Of a stretch of 64,000 bases of DNA, positions 16,379 through 25,221 are shown one piece after another. The stretch spans positions 1-64,000 of the forward strand of contig CASFGU010000061.1 in NCBI GenBank assembly GCA_949294395.1. The letters are read 5' to 3'. The number at the start of each line of letters is the position of its first letter. The first letter of the stretch is position 1. The notes under the pieces were generated by a model, which did not search any database, was not told the origin of the DNA, and was given only the letters and a program-made list of their open reading frames with translations. Position numbers and translations under genes: made by a program. The stretch is from an uncultured bacterium (GTDB lineage Bacteria; Cyanobacteriota; Vampirovibrionia; Gastranaerophilales; Gastranaerophilaceae).

Positions 16379-17767
16379 ATGGAAGAAAATAACAATTTGA
16401 AAAGATTTACAACAGCACAGTTTTTGAACTTTTGCCTCGGATTTTTCGGGTTGCAGTTTGCGTGGCAGATGCGAATTATTCTCTCGGGCCCTGTGACTGA
16501 AGGGCTGGGGGCTTCTCCGTTTTTATACGGGCTTATCTGGCTTGCGGGGCCTTTTACCGGTATGGTAGTACAGCCGCTTGTCGGAGCATTAAGCGATAAA
16601 ACTATTTCGCCATTCGGCAGACGCCGTCCGTATCTTCTTGGCGGGGCTTTGCTTGCAGCAGTGGCGCTCTGGATTTTCCCTAATTCAGAAGGCGTTGCAA
16701 ATATTCTTCATAATCTTACAGGGATTAATTTCCCGGCATGGACAGCCTTGTTTATTGCTGCAATAATGATATGGATTATTGATGCCTGCGTAAATGTTGC
16801 GCAGGGTCCTTATAGAGCACTGGTTCCGGATGTTGTGCCTCCGGAGCAGCATTCTCTTGCAAACTCTTACATAAGTCTTGCTATTGGTTTGGGGTCTGTT
16901 GTTGCGGCAGGTACCGCTCCGTTTTTGAAATACTTTTGCAATTATCAGATGTCTATTGATGCACAGTTTATTATGGCGGCGCTTGCGTTTACTCTCGGAA
17001 TGCTCTGGACATGTATTACTATTCAGGAGCACCAGCAGCCGAAAAAAGAAATTATAAAGGATGTTGCCTCTGCCGAACTCAGAGAGGATACATTTTATGA
17101 TGCTTTGAAAAACTTTTTTGCGCTTTCGCCGGAAGTTTCAAAAATTTGTGTTATGCAGTTTTTTACCTGGATAGGTACTATGTGTATGATGATATTTTTT
17201 ACACAGTATTCGGTTCACACTGTTTTCGGAGTTCCAGACCTTAGTGCTGCCGCGGAAGATATGACCGCTGCTTTTGAGGATGCAACTTTTGCGGGCACAA
17301 ACTTCTCCTCAATTTGTTTTGCAATATTTAATCTTGTTTGCTTTCTGGTAGCTATTCCTATCGGCATTTTGTCTGCAAAATTCGGCAATAAGAAAGTTCA
17401 TATAATCTCTTTAATAACAATGATACTTGCATATCTTGGAATGGCTATGAGCAGCGACAAACTCATTGTTGCAACAATGATGGGGGTTGCCGGTATAGGC
17501 TGGGCTAGTATTTGTGCGCTGCCTTTTGCAATGCTGTCACAGTATATTAAAAAAGGTACCGAGGGATCTGTGATGGGTATTTTTAATATATTTATTGCAG
17601 GCCCGCAGGTATTTGTCTGCACAATTGTTGCGTGGGTAATTTCAAAGTGTGTATTCTTAATGCCGGGCGGATGTATAAATTACCACTGGGAATATTCTTT
17701 CTATATCGGGGCAGCCTGCCTTGCCGTTGCCGCTTTAGTTGCAAATTCAGTTAAAGAAAAGGTTTAA
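16379..17767 (+). CDS. MFS transporter, GPH/sucrose-transporter-like
   Basis: Twelve-helix major facilitator resembling the sucrose/maltose H+ symporter branch (plant SUT, SLC45 and bacterial relatives). The N-terminal half contains PLVGALSDKTISPFGRRRPYLLGG (conserved D and RRRP loop between helices 2 and 3). A central cytosolic loop divides two six-helix bundles. The substrate, probably a disaccharide or oligosaccharide, cannot be fixed from sequence. GGGGA precedes the ATG at a proper distance. Three bases separate it from the radical-SAM gene, so the two form an operon. Confidence 0.85.
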   Translation: MEENNNLKRFTTAQFLNFCLGFFGLQFAWQMRIILSGPVTEGLGASPFLYGLIWLAGPFTGMVVQPLVGALSDKTISPFGRRRPYLLGGALLAAVALWIFPNSEGVANILHNLTGINFPAWTALFIAAIMIWIIDACVNVAQGPYRALVPDVVPPEQHSLANSYISLAIGLGSVVAAGTAPFLKYFCNYQMSIDAQFIMAALAFTLGMLWTCITIQEHQQPKKEIIKDVASAELREDTFYDALKNFFALSPEVSKICVMQFFTWIGTMCMMIFFTQYSVHTVFGVPDLSAAAEDMTAAFEDATFAGTNFSSICFAIFNLVCFLVAIPIGILSAKFGNKKVHIISLITMILAYLGMAMSSDKLIVATMMGVAGIGWASICALPFAMLSQYIKKGTEGSVMGIFNIFIAGPQVFVCTIVAWVISKCVFLMPGGCINYHWEYSFYIGAACLAVAALVANSVKEKV

Positions 17768-17770
17768 AAA

Positions 17771-19189
17771 GTGGACGAAAATAACGAACAGCAGAAGAAA
17801 AAGAGAATTTTACTGATTTATCCGCCATCGCCTGTTATGAACAGGGAGGATAGATGTCAGCAGCCTACAAAAGAACTTCTTGTAATTCCGCCGTTACCGC
17901 CTACTGATTTGATGTATCTGGCTGCTGTTGCGGAAAAAGCAGGTCTTGAGGCAAAAATTGCAGACTACAGCCTCGGCGGAAATTTTGAAGAAGATTTGCG
18001 TGATTTTAACCCGGATTATCTTTTGATAAATGTTGCAACCCCGACTTTTAAAAGTGATTTATCCGCTCTGACTGTTGCTAAAGAAATCTGTCCGGACATA
18101 ATTACAATAGCAAAAGGTGCTGCGTTTTTGACGGTTGCTTTTGAGGTTATGTATTATCAGAAGGATCTGGACGTTATACTCTTCGGGGAGCCCGAGGAAA
18201 CTTTGCGTGAACTTCTTGAGGGCAAGCCTTATGAAAAAATTTTAGGAATGTATTACCGTAATGATTTAAGAGTTAAATATACCGGAGCCCGTCCGTTTAT
18301 TGAAAATCTCGATGTACTGCCTTTCCCTGCACGGCACCTTGTAGATAATAATATTTACAGACGTCCTGATAATAATAAGGTTCAGGCAGTGATTAAAGTT
18401 TCCAGAGGGTGTCCTTTTCATTGCTTTTTCTGCCTTGCAACACCTGTTTCAGGCGCGAAGGTCAGGAAAAGATCTGCGGAAAATATTATCGAAGAAATAA
18501 AAGAATGTGTTGAAAAATACGGTATTACTAATTTCCTTTTCTGGTCAGATATTTTTAATATTGATAAAGAGTGGACAATGGATTTGTGCCGGAAGATAAT
18601 CGACAGCGGGCTTGAGATAACCTGGTCAGCAAACACAAGGGCTGATACTGCCGATGAAGAAATGGCAATGATGATGTACAAAGCCGGCTGTCGTCTTGTG
18701 AGTATCGGGGTGGAAAGCGGCTCTCAGGAAATGCTTGATAAAATCGGCAAGAGGATTACACTCGATGATGTAAGATTGACTGTTAAAATATTTAAAAAAG
18801 CCGGTATAAAGATTTATAATTATTTTGTCATCGGGCTTCCGTGGGAAACAGAAGAAACTGTTGAGGATACGATTGATTTTGCGATAGAATTGGACAGTGA
18901 TTTTATAAGTTTTTATACAGCAACTCCGCTTCCGGGAACTAAATTTTATGAATATGCAAAAGAACATCATCTTATAAATTCTGAAACCTCTTTTTCGAGC
19001 GCGTATTTTTATCCGTCGGTGAAAACTCATGAACTTTCAAAAGAGCGTATATTTCAACTTCATAAAAAAGCCATAAAAAGATTTTACCTCAGACCTTCTT
19101 ATATTTTGAAGATGCTTTTCCGTATAAGATCAAAGGAAGAATTTAAAAACTATTTCAGAGCCGGAATGAATCTGCTTCTGAGAAGATAA
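17771..19189 (+). CDS. B12-binding radical SAM protein
   Basis: Cobalamin-dependent radical SAM enzyme. A Rossmann-like B12-binding domain spans residues 12-150 (RILLIYPPSP, then EICPDIITIAKGA). The radical SAM barrel carries the [4Fe-4S] motif CPFHCFFC near residues 213-221 and the downstream VSIGVESGSQEML and PLPGTKFYEYA signatures typical of BchE/HpnJ-like proteins. It starts at GTG. Such enzymes methylate or rearrange unactivated carbons; the substrate is unknown. It is co-transcribed with the MFS transporter, and a terminator follows 50 nt after the stop. Confidence 0.88.
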   Translation: MDENNEQQKKKRILLIYPPSPVMNREDRCQQPTKELLVIPPLPPTDLMYLAAVAEKAGLEAKIADYSLGGNFEEDLRDFNPDYLLINVATPTFKSDLSALTVAKEICPDIITIAKGAAFLTVAFEVMYYQKDLDVILFGEPEETLRELLEGKPYEKILGMYYRNDLRVKYTGARPFIENLDVLPFPARHLVDNNIYRRPDNNKVQAVIKVSRGCPFHCFFCLATPVSGAKVRKRSAENIIEEIKECVEKYGITNFLFWSDIFNIDKEWTMDLCRKIIDSGLEITWSANTRADTADEEMAMMMYKAGCRLVSIGVESGSQEMLDKIGKRITLDDVRLTVKIFKKAGIKIYNYFVIGLPWETEETVEDTIDFAIELDSDFISFYTATPLPGTKFYEYAKEHHLINSETSFSSAYFYPSVKTHELSKERIFQLHKKAIKRFYLRPSYILKMLFRIRSKEEFKNYFRAGMNLLLRR

Positions 19190-19241
19190 GTTACTGTCTA
19201 GTTGTTTATAGCTTTAGGTATAACAATGTAGTTAAATATAT

Positions 19242-19279
19242 AAAACAAGACCTGATATTTTATCAGGTCTTGTTGTTTT
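19242..19279. terminator. Bidirectional terminator
   Basis: AACAAGACCTGATA-TTT-TATCAGGTCTTGTT with T-rich flanks on both strands, between convergent genes. Confidence 0.85.
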
Positions 19280-19301
19280 TTGTATTTTATAATCGCCAAG
19301 C

Positions 19302-19994
19302 TTATATGTGCAGAATAAATCCGCCTTTGTCTGCATTTTGAAGTTTTTCGCCTTCAATTTTTGCGCGGAGATTTTTGATGTATTTGTAAACATAATCTCT
19401 CGGCAGGTCAAGCAGAGCCGCAAGGTCTTTTGCATAAACTATCCGGTTTTTGTGTTCTGCAAAATGGTCGAAAACTTTTTGTTCTCTGTCGGTCAATGCT
19501 TTTTTGAATACAACTCTAACTTCTTCTCTGAGATTGTTTACCGGTTGTTCTTCTTTTACAACAGCTTTAGACGGAGTCTTTTTGGCTTTTGCGGCAGTTT
19601 TGCTCTTTGCTGTTGAAGTTTTAGCCGCAGATTTTTTTACAGGAGCTTTTTCTGTCTTTTTCTTAGGCTGTTTTGCGGAAGGTGCATTAATCGGCGTAAC
19701 ATCAGCATCAATTTCAAGTTTCAATCTTGAAATTGAAAACGGAGATGGTGCGATTTCCTGTTCTCTTTCAAAAGCTCTCTGTGCAATTGTACTAATTCTT
19801 TCTCCTTTAGGCTGCCTCCATTCTTCATCTGTTGACATAACCGGCTGACCTTTCAGTACGATGTCGATTAAATCGTTGGTAGGTTTAGCCTCCTCTATTT
19901 TCTTTCCTAATCTGGCAGCAAATTCTTCCAGCGTAATTTTTTCTAATGAGCTTCTCCATTGTTTAATCTCTTCTTTGCTCAGATATTCAGACAT
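19302..19994 (-). CDS. Histone-H1-like protein with C-terminal winged helix
   Basis: 230-residue three-part protein. An acidic helical N-terminus (1-100, including ITLEEFAARLGKKI) leads to a Lys/Ala/Pro-rich linker (about 105-150, KKTEKAPVKKSAAKT-like) resembling eukaryotic H1 or bacterial Hc1 tails. The C-terminal winged-helix domain (about 155-230, ALTDREQKVFDHF...YVYKYIKNLRAKI) resembles response-regulator DNA-binding domains. This suggests a nucleoid-associated or global regulator, but no exact family is recognised. GGAG precedes the ATG. It stands alone, with a terminator on its 3' side. Confidence 0.75.
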   Translation of the reverse strand: MSEYLSKEEIKQWRSSLEKITLEEFAARLGKKIEEAKPTNDLIDIVLKGQPVMSTDEEWRQPKGERISTIAQRAFEREQEIAPSPFSISRLKLEIDADVTPINAPSAKQPKKKTEKAPVKKSAAKTSTAKSKTAAKAKKTPSKAVVKEEQPVNNLREEVRVVFKKALTDREQKVFDHFAEHKNRIVYAKDLAALLDLPRDYVYKYIKNLRAKIEGEKLQNADKGGFILHI

Positions 19995-20146
19995 TAATAA
20001 ATCTCCTTAAACTCTGTATGTATAATCTCTGTACATTCTTTAATCTAGCATAAACCATGCCGAAAAAATCAAAATGTTTCATAAAGTAAATTTTTATTTT
20101 TTATTGTAACAATCCATTGTTCTGAGTTTGAATTGTCCTGAATAGA

Positions 20147-20198
20147 CACATTCGGGCGGGGATGTTTTACAGCCCCGCCTCTTTTTAAATGTGTCCTA
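20147..20198. other. Two-tier hairpin downstream of pilin B
   Basis: Nested inverted repeats: outer GACACATT/AATGTGTC and inner GCGGGGA...CCCCGC with a T-run on the + strand side. It could end the pilin B transcript, or terminate a short + strand RNA from the 220-nt gap, which otherwise shows nothing. Confidence 0.5.
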
Positions 20199-20214
20199 AA
20201 ATGCTTGGCTGAAT

Positions 20215-21294
20215 TTAGTATTCTACTCCTATACGGTAAGGCGAATATTCAACTTTATCCTCAGTAAGGACTTTTTTAAACAATGAATCTATATTTATTT
20301 TTCCATTACTCTTGAAAGTGTGTGTAAATACATCCGCCCCTTTCTGGTTAGGGCCTTTTTGACCGTTTGAATCTAAATAAAGGTATGCGCAGCCATCAGT
20401 TGTACCGGTTGCTTTTTCAGGCTGTCCATCATCACCTATAACAAAGTTTCCGTTTTCATCTTTTAAATTGTATTCATACTCCCTTATACACTGGCTGTGC
20501 TGTACTATTTTAATAATACTGCCTGTCTTTAATACGATAAAAGGCTGTGTCATATTATCGCCATATCCGGTTTGCCCGTAACCGTTATTAAGTTTTTTGT
20601 TTGAGAGTATCATATATTTCTGGCATACATCTTTTTTATTACCCTGCTCGCAGTAGGTTGCGCCTTCCAGAATCTTGAAAAATTCTCTGTTTACTTCATC
20701 TGTGGTTTTGCTTGTGTCAAACAAGCAGCTAGCATCTGCACAATTGTTTTTTGCCGTATATAATTTAATTCCGTTCATTGTTTCAGAGTAAAGTTTTTTT
20801 GCCTGAGATACAAGAACTTTGTCTTTGTATTTTGCAACTGTGGACGGCAGTGTCATTGCAGCAACAATGCCGATAATACCAAGGGTAATAAGCACTTCCG
20901 CTAAGGTGAAAGCGGCTTTTCTGGAAGTGAAGCGTGAGGGGTGAAGGGTGAAGGGTTCGCTATTGCCCTCTCCCGCCTCCGGCACTACCGTGCCACCTCC
21001 CTTCAGGTTTACCGGTTGAAGGGTTGAAGAGGTTAATGGTTTATACACCCCGAATAATCCAGGACTGGCGGGCAGGGGAGATTTTTTAATAAAAACCCTC
21101 CGGAGCTGCGCACCACCTCTTGCCATTGAATGACCCCTCCTCGAAATCGAAGATTTCGGTCCTCCCTCAAGGGGAGGACAAGAAAAACAGCAGGCCGGAT
21201 TTACAAATCCGAATGGCAGAACTGTTGAAATGTTGAACGGGTGAAAAGTTGAATGGTTGAAGTGTTGAAGGGGTGAAAGGTTAACAATAGACAT
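20215..21294 (-). CDS. Type IV pilin-like protein (pilin B) with long repeat-encoded leader
   Basis: Prepilin-type protein with class III signal KAA|F at residues 126-129, then FTLAEVLITLGIIGIVAAMT and a soluble domain of about 210 residues with several Cys. The first 125 residues are translated from stacked dispersed repeats and would be removed by PilD. The ATG used here has no Shine-Dalgarno. Two better starts exist. One is an ATG at 21508 with AAAGGAGATAAACG upstream, whose frame joins this one only if a G12 tract loses one G or gains two. The other is a GTG at 20985, 10 nt after GGGAGG inside a repeat, giving a normal 25-residue leader. It lies downstream of the yhaM-like/tmk/tmk genes. 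Confidence 0.8.
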   Translation of the reverse strand: MSIVNLSPLQHFNHSTFHPFNISTVLPFGFVNPACCFSCPPLEGGPKSSISRRGHSMARGGAQLRRVFIKKSPLPASPGLFGVYKPLTSSTLQPVNLKGGGTVVPEAGEGNSEPFTLHPSRFTSRKAAFTLAEVLITLGIIGIVAAMTLPSTVAKYKDKVLVSQAKKLYSETMNGIKLYTAKNNCADASCLFDTSKTTDEVNREFFKILEGATYCEQGNKKDVCQKYMILSNKKLNNGYGQTGYGDNMTQPFIVLKTGSIIKIVQHSQCIREYEYNLKDENGNFVIGDDGQPEKATGTTDGCAYLYLDSNGQKGPNQKGADVFTHTFKSNGKINIDSLFKKVLTEDKVEYSPYRIGVEY

Positions 21295-21360
21295 GTCATT
21301 CTGAAACGTTAATTGTTTAGGCGCACATGAATTGTGACTGTTCAGAATCTCTTTGTCATT
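20935..21360. repeat. Stacked dispersed repeats inside the pilin B leader
   Basis: From the prepilin signal outward: heptamer tract (GTGAAGGGTGAAGGG on the + strand), GGCACTACCGTGCC hairpin with GGGAGG, octamer tract, a module with TGGATTATTCGGGGTGT (also at about 59.17 kb), a GGAGGTGGTGCGCAG hairpin, a GGATTTGTAAATCC palindrome, a second octamer tract, and the AGATTCTGAACAG...GTTTCAGAATGACAT module also found at 1-70 and 56.5 kb. All stay open in the pilin frame. Confidence 0.8.
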
Positions 21361-21448
21361 AGCGCCCGCAATGGAAAAAGATTTTAAAAAATCTAAGCGC
21401 TTAATATATTCTAAAAGTGTCCGCCGAAAACCTTTGTTCTGAGCGGAT

Positions 21449-21508
21449 TTATAGGACGCTAAGCCCCCCCCCCCCTGTATGTAATTCAGTCATAGCAAGT
21501 GTTTTCAT
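21449..21508 (-). CDS. Short ORF with G12 tract: probable out-of-frame pilin B start
   Basis: ATG preceded by AAAGGAGATAAACG, reading MKTLAMTELHTGGGGLSVL and then stop. Codons 12-15 are a run of 12 G (21464-21475 on the + strand as C). With 11 or 14 G the frame avoids the stop and runs without interruption into pilin B. With 13 G it stops at once. It begins 24 nt after the second tmk stop, behind an 11-A run (21524-21534). It is best read as the 5' end of pilin B in an OFF state, not as an independent gene. Confidence 0.6.
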   Translation of the reverse strand: MKTLAMTELHTGGGGLSVL

Positions 21509-21532
21509 CGTTTATCTCCTTTCTTTTTTTTT

Positions 21533-22201
21533 TTAATCCAACACTCCGGAATCCAGCAGTTTCTGTACTTCATCGTTCATAATTTTATGAATTTCCTGAA
21601 TAGATTTTGTGCCGTCTATGCTTATAAAATTGTATTCGGATTTCATCCTGTTATATTCTTCCAGACATTTATTCTGGTAAATTTCAAAGCTTTTGTAAAA
21701 GTCTGTGGAAAATCCGACATCCCGTCCGCTTTCGTAGAAATTCAGACCGGTTGTGCCGATAATTCTTTTCAACAGCACATCAACAGGCATATCAAGATAA
21801 AATACAAGATCAGGTTCCGGCGCGTATTCATAAAGGTTTTTAACCCATTCTATATACTGGCCTCTGACAACATCCCGCGCAAGTGCAGTATAAAAATATC
21901 TGTCCAGAAGTACTATAAACCCTGATTTTAATGCCGGTATAATCTGGTTTTCCAGACGGTCTGCAAAGTCTGCCGCATACAGCAGGCTGAAGGTTGTGGC
22001 GTTCAAAAGGTTGCGTTCTTTTGCATCGTCAATCACATTTGCAATAAGACGCGACGTTTTCCACTCAGACACCATAACCCCGTAGGATTTGTCCTGCAAT
22101 GAGCGTTTCAATAATTCAAGCTGGGTGGATTTGCCGGAACCGTCTGTTCCTTCTATTACTATTAAAAGTCCGTCGTATCCGTTTTTTGTCTTTGCAGCCA
22201 T
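21533..22201 (-). CDS. Thymidylate kinase-like protein (second copy)
   Basis: P-loop nucleoside monophosphate kinase, dTMP to dTDP. P-loop GTDGSGKSTQ (about 17-26), catalytic DRYFYTALARDVVRG (DRY motif) and a lid-region Arg are present, with YESGRDVG near residue 155. It is about as long as the upstream paralogue and clearly homologous to it. Either one copy is the house-keeping Tmk and the other has diverged, or they act as a heteromer. Start and upstream stop overlap (TAATG), so it is translationally coupled. Confidence 0.85.
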   Translation of the reverse strand: MAAKTKNGYDGLLIVIEGTDGSGKSTQLELLKRSLQDKSYGVMVSEWKTSRLIANVIDDAKERNLLNATTFSLLYAADFADRLENQIIPALKSGFIVLLDRYFYTALARDVVRGQYIEWVKNLYEYAPEPDLVFYLDMPVDVLLKRIIGTTGLNFYESGRDVGFSTDFYKSFEIYQNKCLEEYNRMKSEYNFISIDGTKSIQEIHKIMNDEVQKLLDSGVLD

Positions 22202-22878
22202 TAGTTTACCTCAATACCTTTTTCTTTTAGAACTTCTTTTAGCATCTGTCTTATTTTAATCTGTTTAGAATGGATGGAATCCGTTGCGTTGAGTTTGACA
22301 AGTCCGAATTCTTTAACCATCTTCTGATACTCTTTTATTACGCGCCCCTGAAAAATCAGGTAGCTTTCGTAAGGATCATTGCTCAATTTTAAATCCATAC
22401 CGGCTTCGTAAAATTTTGGTGCACGGTTTGAACAGATTCTATCCATTGCTGTTTTCGGGTCAATATCAAAATAGATTGCCAGATCCGGTCTGTAGGCAAA
22501 GTCGTATACTTTTCTCACCCAGTTTGCATCAACCCCTCTTGCAACATCTCTTGCAAAAGCAGTGTAGGCATATCTGTCAGCAAGTACAATAAATCCAGCC
22601 TTCAGAGCCGGCGCAATAACCTGTTTTGCCCTGTCTGCAAAGTCTACTGCGTGAAGAAGCGAGAATGTTCTCGGAGAGAGCATATTTTTCTTTTTAGCAA
22701 GCTTTGTTGTCTGCGAGATAAGTTCTGATGAATTCCACTCGGTAAAAATTACGTCCTGACCTGTGGATTTAAGCCAGTCTCTAAGAAGTGTAATCTGGGT
22801 TGATTTGCCGGAGCCGTCAATCCCTTCTACACAGACGAGTGTTCCTTTTAAATTATGTTTTTCAGTCAGTCTGCCCAA
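22201..22878 (-). CDS. tmk: Thymidylate kinase (first copy)
   Basis: dTMP kinase with P-loop GIDGSGKSTQ, the DRYAYTAFARDVARG block and the YEAGMDLKLS lid segment. The start was set at TTG, 6 nt after AAGGAG; the longer ATG frame begins inside the preceding gene and adds a non-conserved basic head. It is preceded by the HD-domain gene and followed without a gap by a paralogue. Which copy supplies the cell's essential Tmk cannot be decided by eye; this one keeps the more canonical P-loop context. Confidence 0.87.
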   Translation of the reverse strand: MGRLTEKHNLKGTLVCVEGIDGSGKSTQITLLRDWLKSTGQDVIFTEWNSSELISQTTKLAKKKNMLSPRTFSLLHAVDFADRAKQVIAPALKAGFIVLADRYAYTAFARDVARGVDANWVRKVYDFAYRPDLAIYFDIDPKTAMDRICSNRAPKFYEAGMDLKLSNDPYESYLIFQGRVIKEYQKMVKEFGLVKLNATDSIHSKQIKIRQMLKEVLKEKGIEVN

Positions 22879-22888
22879 TTTTTTCTCC

Positions 22889-23725
22889 TTAGTTTTCCTC
22901 AAGCATTGCAACGTTTATTTTGCCGAACTTGGCGGACAAATTGTCTATCAGATGGATAAAATACAGTTCAGGTTCTAAATCCCTTTCCCCTAAATCAATG
23001 ATTGCACCCCAGTCGCTTCTGCCGTGGTGCGCGGCAATCATTCTTGCAACTTCTTTAAATCCTTCGGTCATACACATTGAGAACCCGTACTGTGAGTGCG
23101 AAATCCATTCTCTGCGAAAGTTTTCGTCATAATCAATTATGCCGGATTCAGTGTCTATTGTGTATTCAAAAATTTTTCCGATGTCGTGGAGTATGCAGGC
23201 TGCAAGAATATTATCGCGGTTGAATTTGTAATCGGATATATCCATATTCATTTCTGCATATTTAAGGCACTCGAGCGTGTGAACCATAAGTCCGCCTATA
23301 TAATTGTGGTGCATAACTTTTGCAGCCGGCATTATTTTTATCCGCTCTTTGTTTTCCATAAAAAACATAGTCAAAAACGAGTTAAGTTTTTCGTTTTTAA
23401 TTTTGTCAAAATATGAAATAAGTTCCGCGTAAACTTTCTCGCGTTCATCTTCAGATAGTCCTGTTTTTGCTTCTTTAATAAGTTCAACTGAAGTTACAAG
23501 GCAGTTGTTGAACTTTTCGTTAAACGATGCTGTTACAAGCCTGAGCTGGTTTCCGCTGCGGAAAACTCTGTGGTCGATACGGTTCAGGGTCTCTTCCCAG
23601 AGAATGCAATTGAGAATTGAGCCGTCATCCAAATTTTTAAGCTGGAGTTTCCCCATTTTGGTACCGGCTTTTGTGTCGCCGATTGAAAATACTACTACTT
23701 CATATATAGAATCTGTATTGAACAT
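22889..23725 (-). CDS. YhaM-like 3'-5' exoribonuclease (OB-fold + HD domain)
   Basis: An N-terminal OB-fold nucleic-acid domain (1-95) is followed by a metal-dependent HD phosphohydrolase domain: HHNYIGGLMVHTLE, then AACILHDIGK and IAAHHGR. This matches the YhaM/CBF1 family of 3'-5' exonucleases at slightly shorter length (278 aa). AAGGA lies before the ATG. It is first in the unit with tmk, tmk and pilin B, and its stop precedes the first tmk start by only about 10 nt. Confidence 0.82.
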   Translation of the reverse strand: MFNTDSIYEVVVFSIGDTKAGTKMGKLQLKNLDDGSILNCILWEETLNRIDHRVFRSGNQLRLVTASFNEKFNNCLVTSVELIKEAKTGLSEDEREKVYAELISYFDKIKNEKLNSFLTMFFMENKERIKIMPAAKVMHHNYIGGLMVHTLECLKYAEMNMDISDYKFNRDNILAACILHDIGKIFEYTIDTESGIIDYDENFRREWISHSQYGFSMCMTEGFKEVARMIAAHHGRSDWGAIIDLGERDLEPELYFIHLIDNLSAKFGKINVAMLEEN

Positions 23726-23768
23726 TTATTATTCCTTTTTTCGTTATACGTATTGAACTAAAGGTTTG

Positions 23769-24827
<1,059 letters not shown>

Positions 24828-24883
24828 CTAATATTAACACAAATAAAAAAGTTTGTGGCAATAGGATTTTTTAAAAAACGTTA

Positions 24884-25215
24884 AGACGCTGGGACGTTAA
24901 GTGCGGCAAAAAAGTGAAGGGTGAGAAGTGATGAGTGATAAAGTTGAACGGGTGAAGGGTTGAAGGGTTGATTGGTTTAACAAAACCCTCCGGCGCTAAC
25001 GCGCCACCTCCCTTACAAAGGGAGGTTTTTGTTACTACCCCCTTTGTAAAGGGGGAATCAAAGGGGGATTTTTTAGTAATACCCTCCGCTGCTGCGTACC
25101 ACCTACTTTCTTCCCTATTTCTCCCGTTCGACTGTGCTGCCCCTCACCCCTCACTCTTTCACCATTTTACCCTTTCATCCTTCACTTTTATCGCACTTAT
25201 CGTCTTTTAATCTTT
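24884..25215. repeat. Mosaic repeat cluster
   Basis: This 390-nt gap holds no gene. It contains GTGAAGG/GTTGAAGGG tracts, an ACCCTCCGGCGC-TAAC-GCGCC hairpin with CTCCCTT, paired CCCCCTTTGTAAAGGGGG palindromes with AATCAAAGGGGG, and a final tract of CCCTCACTCTTTCACC type. Confidence 0.8.
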
Positions 25216-25221
25216 TAATCT

